Below are positions 55,690-64,000 of a DNA stretch of 64,000 bases, piece after piece. The DNA comes from Leuctra nigra (lineage: Eukaryota; Arthropoda; Insecta; Plecoptera; Leuctridae). A program made the translations under genes and the position numbers. How positions within the stretch are numbered: the stretch's first letter is position 1; every line of letters starts with the position of its first letter. Below the pieces are notes generated by a model. It ran no database searches. It worked only from the letters and a program-made list of their open reading frames with translations, and was not told the origin of the DNA. The stretch lies in the NCBI GenBank assembly GCA_934045905.1, contig OW203773.1, forward strand, positions 14,991,246 through 15,055,245, given 5' to 3'.

Positions 55690-55822
55690 GAATGGGACAT
55701 TTTGACGGGAAAACGGTATTCCTTTCGGGTGATGTAATTTTTATCAACCAACGTCATGGTTAGAATAAAATATGACATCACTCGACAGAAATACTGTTTT
55801 CACGCCAAAATGTTCACTGAAT
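55690..55822. repeat. Fold-back MITE
   Basis: GGGACATTTTGACGGGAAAA and TATTCCTTTCGGGTGATGT mirror ACATCACTCGACAGAAATAC and TTTTCACGCCAAAATGTTCA. The arms are about 42 bases with several mismatches. Confidence 0.7.
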
Positions 55823-56057
55823 AGGTAACAATTGTATCTAATTGAATATCAAATCCTTATTCAAAGATTTCATCTTTAGGATTTAAAATTTATACGTTTG
55901 AGTGTGAAATAATTAGTGTGTTATTTTGAAATTAAATTTAGTTTTCATCAAGACACGAATGTTCATTAATTTTAAAATTCCATCCAAAATTTCGAAATGA
56001 TTTCAATCAAAATTTTGCCCTGTTTAGATTACGTTGTTATTTAACTATTGTCTGTAG

Positions 56058-56208
56058 GCGTATGGCGAGGGTATGATTATGATGATGATAGGAAGAAGAT
56101 GGTGATGATAAAGAATAGGTGAGGACGGACGGTGGCAAGGAGGCGGTCGTGGCCTATCAGTAGGGGACCATCCCAGCATTTGCGTCTCGGCGACTTAGGG
56201 AAACAAAT
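56058..56208 (-). mobile_element. SINE fragment, diverged
   Basis: The run GATTATGATGATGATAGG, then GGAGGCGGTCGTGGCCTATC and CCATCCCAGCATTTGC, is the minus strand of the SINE body. The ends are lost. Confidence 0.75.
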
Positions 56209-56360
56209 ACCCAGCCATCGTTTAAACTTGTGCTTATCGTCTCAGCTGTTTCTGATAGACTTATTTTTTATGGCACTGCTGAAATTACTTTTCTCTTTCT
56301 GGAAAAGTTGAAAAAGCTTTTTGTCATTTGATGTGGCCGTGACAGTTTGGTATTCTGCAG

Positions 56361-56834
56361 TTGGCAATGATCTTCGGGTGTTATTAAAAGTCTAAGATGG
56401 AACATGAACTCTGGCATTTGCCAAGCAGTCGAGTGTAAACCATGACCACTTGAGACTGTTTCTGCTCTTGAGACTCGCCTGTGATGCTCAGTCTCAATGC
56501 AATGAACATTGCAGTTGCATTGATGAGAAGTTGGCAATGATCTTCGGGTGTTATTAAAAGTCTAAGATGGAACATGAACTCTGGCATTTGCCAAGCAGTC
56601 GAGTGTAAACCATGACCACTTGAGACTGTTTCTGCTCTTGAGACTCGCCTGTGATGCTCAGTCTCAATGCAATGAACATTGCAGTTGCATTGATGAGAAG
56701 TTGGCAATGATCTTCGGGTGTTATTAAAAGTCTAAGATGGAACATGAACTCTGGCATTTGCCAAGCAGTCGAGTGTAAACCATGACCACTTGAGACTGTT
56801 TCTGCTCTTGAGACTCGCCTGTGATGCTCAGTCA
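56361..56834 (+). repeat. 170-bp tandem repeat, just under three copies
   Basis: Units start at TTGGCAATGATCTTCGGGTG (56361, 56531, 56701). They are virtually identical, and the third ends after GATGCTCAGTC. Overlapping minus-strand open frames simply follow the repeat. Near-identity implies very recent duplication. Confidence 0.95.
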
Positions 56835-56839
56835 TACAG

Positions 56840-57260
56840 GCTGGAATCAGAGTGAACTGAGCTGTGTGGAATAAAATTTACACAAATCATACCAAATTAT
56901 AAATATACCAAATAACCCATACCAAAATTGCAGTGCATCAGTATAATTTAAAGTTATAATTTTATTATGAAGTATGATTTTGTAAAGCTAACTGAGTTTA
57001 TAATGTAATTTCAGTTTTATAACTTTTATGTTATGATTAAATAGGTTTGCTTCTCTCTCTTCAATCTTCAACAAAAAAATACGATTTAAGAGTCGACAGG
57101 ACTCGCAGAAAATTTCGATTCCGATGTAAAAAAAATCCTATAAATGCATGGAAATGCATTAGCTCTGGGTTGTACGTGACATTTGTGACATTTAATCGTG
57201 TGTTGCATGTTGCATATTCTGCTGTGAAGTAAGTTATTTTAATTCAAATACTGAAAACCA
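56840..57260. other. AT-rich stretch, no gene
   Basis: No supported feature. Confidence 0.5.
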
Positions 57261-57271
57261 CAAAAAACCAT

Positions 57272-57580
57272 AAAAAGGCGGCCCCTACTTTTTTCTTAAC
57301 GGCTTGTCCGATTGTTTTCAAAATTTAACAGCATAGAGATAAAGAGTAAATCTGTGTCTCTAGTGATCGAAAAAAATAATAAAAAATGTTTTTTCTCGTT
57401 TTGAGGAAGTGCTAACATGGGCAATATATGTGTCTTTTTGGCACCTCTGCCCTAAAATAACTTAACAAAAAATAAAACTTTGGGGTCACTAGAGACACAG
57501 ATCTACTCTTTATCAATAACCTGTGAAAATTTGAAGACAATCGGTAAAGCCGTTTAGAAAAAAGTAGGGCCGCCTTTTTG
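57272..57580. mobile_element. MITE with about 100-bp inverted arms
   Basis: AAAAAGGCGGCCCCTACTTTT at the left mirrors AAAAGTAGGGCCGCCTTTTT at the right. The arms continue through AACGGC, CCGATTGT, TCTGTGTCTCTAGTGA and its mirror TCACTAGAGACACAGA. Confidence 0.85.
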
Positions 57581-57799
57581 TGCTTCATAAAACATGGATT
57601 TCATCAAGTATCGTAGACTCTTAAATTTATTTCTTGCCCTTCGTGGGAAAAACGGTAAAAACTCCGTTTTTTCCGTCCTTGATTTTTTCCGAAATATTTC
57701 CAATTCTATCCTTGCCTAGGTATAGTTTTATCAGCAGCGAGTGTATTTGTACCAGATTGGTCTGAAACTGAATCATTTCACTCAAGTGTGCACTGAAGA

Positions 57800-58180
57800 G
57801 GGCTTGGTAGTGAGCGTGGCCTTGACGAGTTTTTTATTCGATCTTTATCAATATCTTTTTCCAGTGTAATTGTTAACAAAATAGGGCTATGGACGTGAAT
57901 TCAGAACAGTTTAGTGAAAATAATTTCATTGTTTAGAATAAGTTATTAGTTTTGTTGTGTCCAACAGGTGTTTAGAACCCGAAAATTAATAAATTTTAAG
58001 GTTCTAAACACCTGTTGGACAAAATAAAACTAATAGCTTATTCCAAACAATGAAATTATTTTCATTAAACTGTTCTGAATTCACGTCCATAGCCCTATTT
58101 TGTTAATAATTACACTGGAAAACGATATTGATAAAAATCGATTAAAAAACTCGTCAAGGCCACGCTCACTACCAAGCCGT
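57800..58180. mobile_element. Long near-perfect palindrome (about 380 bp)
   Basis: Arms of about 175 bases run from GGGCTTGGTAGTGAGCGTGG to CCACGCTCACTACCAAGCC, meeting around a short loop between GTGTTTAGAACC and GGTTCTAAACAC. Very few mismatches. It is related to the decayed element at 30120-30570. Confidence 0.9.
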
Positions 58181-58253
58181 CTGAAGACGCTACAAAATAG
58201 TTGAGTGTGGGAAAGAGTTTGCTCTAAAGCATCTCGGATGGAATATTAAATAT

Positions 58254-58393
58254 GTTTATATCGCACTGTTCTGAGGCTTATGGCGACTGTTATGATAATT
58301 ACGATGATTGCGAGATGACGATGGAGAATAGGCATAGACGGACGGTGGGAAGGAGGCGGTCAAGGGAACCATCCCATCATTTGCCGCCCGACT
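58254..58393 (-). mobile_element. SINE fragment, diverged
   Basis: TCGCACTGTTCTGAGGCTTATGG, the GATAATTACGATGATTG run and GGAAGGAGGCGGTCAAGG match the minus strand of the SINE body with many substitutions. Confidence 0.7.
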
Positions 58394-58399
58394 TGTGAC

Positions 58400-59425
58400 A
58401 ACAACGGAAACAACTCGAGGTTGAAAATCGAATTCTATATGTTATTACCTGAGCCAACTTGTCATATGTACATACGTATTAGTTTCGTATTTACTTGATA
58501 TTAATTTGAAGGTGATAGTGAGTATAGGGTGTTAGCGGGCAGGGTTGCCATGTAAGTTTCAGTTTTTTTTAACCTAACTCAAGTTTTTTGTGCTCTAGCT
58601 CAATAGATTGGATTGGATTTGGAACCCATGTAAAATATAGTAGATTCTAAACTATGTTTTTTTTATAGTAGGAATTATTATACAATATCCCATGCGCCCA
58701 TAATTTTAATCCTGAAGGAAAGTAGAAACATATTGTACATGATATTATAACGTGTTTGTTTCAACAGTAGAAGTTCCTATGTTTGGTTTAATTTAGTAAT
58801 TGTGTATACCTATTCTTTTTAAATGCTTTTAGTAGCTACCTCTATATAAATATTGACATTGTTAGTACATATTATAATTAATTCGTAGCCCCACAAATCA
58901 GTCTGTCTTTTAGCAGGGCTATAGTAGGACTTGGAATGGAGTTTTTCATAAAATACAAACTAGAAAAATGGAATGCGTTGAATATGTGAGAGTGAAATTG
59001 GACTATGTACAACGCGGATCAAACCCATAATGTATAGTTGACCGAATTAAGAAATAACTTAGTTTATTGCGTAATCTCTTATCAGTTTAAATTTGAACGT
59101 ACAAAAACAAAGCTATAAACTTTATGACGTTCCCCTTGACAAACTAAAAATATACTAAATTATGTATTTATTATGTTAATGTCATAATAGAGTCAAGTCC
59201 AAGCTCATAAATCAGTTATTATCGTCAACTTTGATAGCTTCCGTGGACCATGAATCAAATCATTTGAAATTGTAACTAGATTTTTTTCATTTCGCATCTC
59301 TTTAAATTTGTACGAACATAAAAAAACAAGTTTTTTTAAATTACCATTCAGTGCATGCCTATACCAATAGTTTTTTACTGCGATTTTTTTTACTAAATAA
59401 GATTTTATATCTAGAATAAAAAAAT
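58400..59425. other. AT-rich stretch upstream of the LINE, no gene
   Basis: No supported feature. It ends at the 16-bp target duplication of the LINE. Confidence 0.55.
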
Positions 59426-59876
59426 TAGATAAATGTGTAAATGTGTATAGAATAAATGCTGACATAGGCCCTAGGGGGATGCATCTATGCCGATATGATG
59501 TATCTCGATAAATCCTAGGAAATGCCGCCTGGTTTCGTCATTAGACGTAGTTGCTTTTAGCAATCAGCTCTGTCAGTAAATCCTACTTCAGGCGTCCTCG
59601 GCGCGTTCTCTGGGCAATGTGCAGCAGCCAAGGGGTGGTTGCTGCATAGCAGACTGAAGAGGGTGCAAGGCGAATCTCAGGCGCCTTTTCAAACCGGAAC
59701 CCCTCGGCTAAGGGAGTAAACCCTAACAGAAAATCCTGGTCCTCCATTGATGGGGGTTGAGGCGATGGGCCTGCTCCTCATCACTCGTGAAAATCCTTAT
59801 TGCAACAAATATCCCAAACTTGCCTCGGAAACCGGACGGAAGAAACATACGACGAACCAAGCAACGGAAACGGAAT

Positions 59877-60245
59877 ATGAATTTTGGCTGTTGGAATGTA
59901 CAAGGCATTAATACCAAATGTAAGGAGGTGTTTGACGAGCTTTACAACTTCAGAATGGATATTACTGTCTTGACAGAGACTAAGAAAAAAGGGAATGGAA
60001 ATGAAGTGCAAGGAGAGTTCATTCATTTTTATAGTGGTGTAGAAAAGTCCCGACGAGCTAAAGCTGGAGTATCCATAGCTATTCGCAAGGAGTTAAGATC
60101 TCGAATAAAGAACTGGTCTGCAATAGACGAAAGGATTATATCATTGGAACTTGTGTTATCTGGCCAAGACGTAGTTGTAATAGGGGTGTACTCACCGACT
60201 GATGACGCTTCCTTACAGGAGAAGATGATTTTATTGATAAGTTAA
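59877..60245 (+). pseudogene. LINE endonuclease domain, first part (ends at frameshift)
   Basis: Starts MNFGCWNVQGINTK, the N-terminal strand with the conserved Asn of exonuclease-endonuclease-phosphatase family nucleases. It continues with the catalytic Glu in TVLTETKKK and the GVYSPTDD block. The frame is lost at about 60218-60226, just after SLQEK, by a one-base indel and runs to a TAA at 60243-60245. The nuclease would nick target DNA to prime reverse transcription. The frame is also open upstream to an ATG at 59757, but homology-like sequence begins at 59877. Confidence 0.85.
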
Positions 60246-62461
60246 CGCAGGTCATAGATAACATAGGAAATGGTAAGGAGGTTGTAATGATGGGTGACCT
60301 CAATGGCAGAGTTGGTTGTCGGCATGATCACGATGTAGTTGGACAGTATGGGGAAGACGTGTTGAACGATAATGGCAGCAGGTTAATTGAACTGTGTGAA
60401 CAGTTCTCTTTCAAGATTTTAAATGGTTATTTCCAGCACAAGCGTATACATAGGTACACATGGACTCAGCCTACTAAGGGGCAGAAATCAATAATTGATT
60501 ATGTTATTACGAGACAAACATCCCGCGCTCAGGTGACCGATGTGAGAGTTCATCGGGGAGCAACTTGTGGCTCGGACCATTTCTTAGTAAGAGCTATTAT
60601 GCAGTTCACGTTTTACCATCGTCATAGCAGGAGTAACAGTACCAGTCAACAACAAGTTAACAACATACAGTGTCCAAAATATAATTTGAACGGCTTTCTG
60701 AATGATTCCACCGTATTTCTGTACAAGTTGAGATTAGCAGAATTGATGAGAAATGTGCAGGATGGAAACGCAGAAGAGTGTTACAATTTCCTAAAAGATT
60801 GCATTCATCAAGCAGCGTTTGAATCATTGGGAGAGATACCTAAGACCAAACCAAGAGCCTCCAGCCACTATTGGTGGAACGAAGAGCTCGAAGAGATAGT
60901 GTCTGAGAAGAGGGCATTGTATCAAAAGTGGTTGGCTACAGGGGATAGGGAAGATCGACGTGTATATGCCAGATGCAACTATTTAGTGAAAAAAATGGTG
61001 AAGAAAGAAAATAACTCATTCTGGGAAAAGAAGTGTAGTGAGGTAGACCAGCAGCTTGGAAGCTCAAGATCCAGGGCGGCTTGGAAAACGTTGAAGGCTC
61101 TGAGGACAAACACAAGAGAAAAGAGAGTAATTGATCCGATAGTAATGGAAGAATGGAGGAGTTATTATGAAGATTTACTTACTGAAGATCGAGGACCCTA
61201 CAACAATGTGAGTTACGCAATTGAGCCTCTGGAGTCCCAGCATCAAGACATAACCACGGAGGATGTGTGTAAAGCCCTAAGATCTGCGAAAAACAACAAG
61301 TCAGCAGGCCCAGGAGGTGTATCTATAGAACTAATTAAGAACGCTCCAATAGCAGTCATTGAAGCCCTTACATCAATATTCAACAAATGTCTTAGAGGAG
61401 ATGAAGTACCATCCGAGTGGAAGCTGGCATTCATCAGTTCCATATTCAAAAAAGGAGATAAGACAGTTTGTAGCAATTACAGGGGTATTAGCGTGACAGC
61501 GTCTATAGGTAGACTGTATGGGCGCATTCTCAAAGAGAAGATTGAAGATCAAATGACGGAGATAGAAGAACAAAGTGGATTTAGGTCTGGACGATCATGC
61601 ATCGATAATGTGTTTTGTCTGAAGCAATTGACAGAGAAATCAATTGCCTGCGGAAGTGAAGTACACATGGTTTTCATTGACCTAAAGAAAGCATATGACA
61701 GTGTTCCTGTGAATAGACTCTGGGAGGCAATGGAACGGAACGGAGTGGATCAACATCACATAAATTTAGTAAAGAAACTATATAAAAATACTAAAAGCTG
61801 TGTCAAGACATCACTAGGATACTCCGACAGTTTTGTCGTCAATAAGGGTCTTAGACAAGGGTGCTGCTTGTCGCCAACATTGTTTAAGATATATATGAAT
61901 GTAGTGCTTTCTAATTGGTCGAGGAAGTGTAGTATGATGGGGATCAAATTAGAGGATGAACATTTGTATACCTTGTTGTTTGCTGACGATCAGGTGGTGC
62001 TTGCAGAGGATGAGGAAGATGCAAGTTACATGGTCCGTAAGTTGATTGAAGAATACGACGAATGGGGTTTGGAAATAAATCTTCAGAAGACTCAATATAT
62101 GGTTGTTGGTGGTCAAGGAAACGACATTGAGACTCCAGTTGGTACCATCAAGGTAACTAAAGAGTACAAATATTTAGGAGTTACGTTGACCGATGACGGT
62201 CTTGACGAAAAGGACATATTGAGCAAGATGGGACAAGGAAGAGGAATAACGAGGCAACTGCATTCGGTACTGTGGAGTAAGGCGGTAAGAAATGAGACGA
62301 AAGTCCATATGTTTAAGTCTCTTGTTGAAAGCTGCATTACCTACGGATCCGAGGTCTGGACAATAAACCGAAGGTTACAACATAGAGTGAATGCAGTTGA
62401 AATGGCGTTCTGGAGAAGGTCTTGCGGCGTTACTCTTTTTGACCACATTAGAAATGAGTAG
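60222..62461 (+). pseudogene. LINE endonuclease end and reverse transcriptase (ends at premature stop)
   Basis: In the second frame the endonuclease resumes with MMGDLNGRVG (catalytic Asp/Asn) and closes with GSDHFLVRA (catalytic Asp-His). Then come a linker and the reverse transcriptase: SAGPGGVSIELIKN, WKLAFISSIFKKGD, NYRGISV, FIDLKKAYDSVP (first catalytic Asp), GLRQGCCLSPTLF, and FADD at about 61979-61990 (catalytic pair). After the thumb-like region the frame hits TAG at 62459-62461. All core catalytic residues are present. Confidence 0.9.
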
Positions 62462-62734
62462 GTAAGAGACAGAATGGGGTTCGAAGCATCACTTACAGAA
62501 AGCATAGAAGCAAAACAGCTACTCTGGTATGGCCATATGAGGAGGATGCCAGAAAAACGATTGCCTGCCAAAATATGGAAGTTTAAACCTAGAAGAAGAA
62601 GAAAGAGAGGTCGTCCAAGAAGAATGTGGCTTGATGGCATTGGGGAAGCCTTGGAGAAAAGAAATCTTCTCGAACAAGATTGCCATAACCGGGAGGTGTG
62701 GCGTGCGGGATGCGGAAAACGGCCCGAGCTGTAG
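62462..62734 (+). pseudogene. LINE C-terminal segment after the premature stop
   Basis: Same frame as the reverse transcriptase segment, so only the TAG separates them. It reads VRDRMGF, LLWYGHMRRMPEKRLP and a basic RRRRKRGRPRRMWLDGI, the usual C-terminal tail of many insect LINE polyproteins. It ends at TAG after GCGKRPEL. Confidence 0.85.
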
Positions 62735-62775
62735 AGAATCCGCTAAATATATATATATATAGATAAATGTGTAAA

Positions 62776-63460
62776 ATTGAAATTGAAAAAAAATCTTCAA
62801 CGTTTCAAAGTCAAATTTAATAATAATAAAACATAAAATAATAATTACTCCGCCAGAAAATCTTGATTACACTTACAAACAATATGGCGGTCAAAAAGCT
62901 GGTGTATCAATTTTAGTGGATATATTTTTAATGTAGCATCGTTATTATATGACGTCATCCATCCCACGTCCTTGACTCCCCCCCCCCCATGGGTAGTGTA
63001 ATAAAAACGTCAGTGACACGTGTAAATGTAGTTAGTTAAATGTTGTAACCAACTACAAGCTCCTTGGTTTGTAAGCACGCTCGCGCTCAGCGACGCCGTC
63101 TTTTTGCAAGACATTTTCTCACATGTGTCGCGTTGCACATACCGGGTGGCGCAGAAGATCCCCCCCCCCCCCTCCCCCCCGTCATGTTACTCCGACAGAA
63201 ATAAAAAAGATAAGAGCTGAAACTTTCACACATTATAGAAAACACAAAAATTGAATGTGTGAAATTTTGAGAAATTTTGTGTAGATCAATGAAGATGTTC
63301 AGAATATTGGCAATCTACATTGACATTTTTCATTGGTTTTATAATTTTAATTCTTTATAGGTACTTACATAATACAGGTATTAAAGTTTTTAGGTAGTAC
63401 ATTAAAAATACATATTTATTGCAATGAAAGTTACTATAATTTGATTTCAGTCAGAAGCAT
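62776..63460. other. AT-rich stretch, no gene
   Basis: No coding sequence. C runs lie near 62988-62998 and at 63160-63172, and a CpG-containing patch (GCACGCTCGCGCTCAGCGAC) near 63077. Confidence 0.5.
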
Positions 63461-63470
63461 GAGGAAATTA

Positions 63471-63756
63471 AAGCTGGGTTCCCATACTTCGCATCGAATT
63501 CGCTTCCGGTTCGCTTCGCTTTCGCAAAATGGCTACCTTTTAACAAAGGAAATCGTCCATGTTTATACATTCCCATGTTCGCGTGTTTCGGTTTCGTTTC
63601 GGTTTCGTCAAAGTTAAAATTGGCTCAACTTTAGAAACCGAAACACGGGAACATGCGAATGTAAACATGGACGATTTCCTATGTTAAAAGGTAGCCATTT
63701 TGCGAAAGCGAAGCGAACCGGAAGCGAATTCGATGCGAAGTATGGGAACCCAGCTT
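63471..63756. mobile_element. Palindromic MITE with TA target duplication
   Basis: AAGCTGGGTTCCCATACTTC at the left mirrors GAAGTATGGGAACCCAGCTT at the right. Arms of about 130 bases continue through GAATTCGCTTCCGGTTCGCT and AAATCGTCCATGTTTA. TA lies directly outside both ends (63469-63470 and 63757-63758), the hallmark of Tc1/mariner-type insertion. No coding. Confidence 0.88.
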
Positions 63757-63758
63757 TA

Positions 63759-64000
63759 GCGTTGGCGTACCTTTGAAGCGCGTTCACGTTAAGAATATTT
63801 CTGACGTTTTAGTCGATCACGTCGTTCATTGGTCGTTCACATGAACACTGCCCTGTCAATGGCAAGACTTTCTTCTTTGTATTATTAAAATTGTATAAAT
63901 TATGTGAAATACACACTTTTTAACAGAAGAAAATATTAGAAAACTTTAATAAAATTGATTTATCTTTATCTCCTACATATTTTTTGATTATTGATATTTA
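63759..64000. other. Window end, AT-rich
   Basis: No feature recognised. Confidence 0.5.

Larger units (their letters stand above)
59442..62759 (+). mobile_element. Non-LTR retrotransposon (LINE), near full length
   Basis: Flanked by a perfect 16-bp target duplication TAGATAAATGTGTAAA (59426-59441 and 62760-62775). A 5' leader of about 430 bases precedes the coding region. The 3' end is short and finishes in an AT-dinucleotide tail rather than poly(A). It encodes an apurinic-type endonuclease and reverse transcriptase, with no separate ORF1 seen. Single coding region, endonuclease at the N-terminus and a simple-repeat tail fit RTE-like or related clades, but the clade is inferred. Only two disabling lesions suggest a recent insertion. 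Confidence 0.92.

Noticed and set aside
56268..56835. Overlapping minus-strand frames of 89-107 residues
   Set aside because: They are translations of the 170-bp triplication; the repeated peptide has no recognisable features.

Overview
The window is nuclear DNA of an animal, almost certainly an arthropod and most likely an insect. It is AT-rich, with GT-AG introns, tRNA-derived SINEs, a non-LTR retrotransposon, hAT-like DNA transposons and dozens of fold-back MITEs. I cannot fix the species. The short TAGGTACCTA-type words and the SINE style fit insects such as hemipterans, but this is inference.

One protein gene can be reconstructed with confidence, on the + strand from 5741 to 23887. Five exons (5741-5874, 9055-9152, 13435-20357, 22894-23034, 23819-23887) join with consistent phases into a 2454-residue open frame. 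The 5' end is missing. The protein has a PLDP-rich segment, a basic charged helix, an acidic stretch, a Pro-rich linker, a helical domain I do not recognise, long Gln/Asn/Pro-rich disorder, a second helical segment, a 50-residue and a 49-residue tandem repeat, an AT-hook-like motif, an acidic tail with SUMO-interaction-like motifs, and a C-terminal MYND zinc finger. It looks like a nuclear, chromatin-associated scaffold, but I cannot name it. An AATAAA lies 120 bases after the stop.

The gene's introns are unusual. A 12-copy, 152-bp tandem array (7284-9107) is built from the 3' end of intron 2 plus the first half of the second exon, so 11 extra splice acceptors precede the real one. The acceptor of the 6.9-kb exon also has a diverged duplicate about 95 bases upstream.

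From 24 to 59 kb I find no intact gene. The stretch is a transposon graveyard: a TIR element family with CTGGCC-rich subterminal arrays (27888-29161 and 35105-36427), the first copy flanked by 295-bp direct repeats; a hAT-like element nested in another (31857-32571); further hAT-like MITEs with 8-bp target duplications (34192-34755, 43214-43733); a broken THAP-domain exon (33808-34082); a decayed tandem array (about 37520-41025) carrying a tRNA fold-back retro-insertion; SINEs in both orientations; a MITE inside a SINE (44655-45407); and a large inverted repeat whose arms encode a truncated THAP-like domain (50808-51890). A CpG-rich patch at 48.8 kb could be the 5' end of another gene, with weak support.

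From 59442 to 62759 lies a near-complete endonuclease/reverse-transcriptase LINE with a 16-bp target duplication, broken by one frameshift and one stop. A palindromic MITE with a TA duplication (63471-63756) closes the window. Runs of 12-25 C or G recur throughout and are striking against the AT-rich background.
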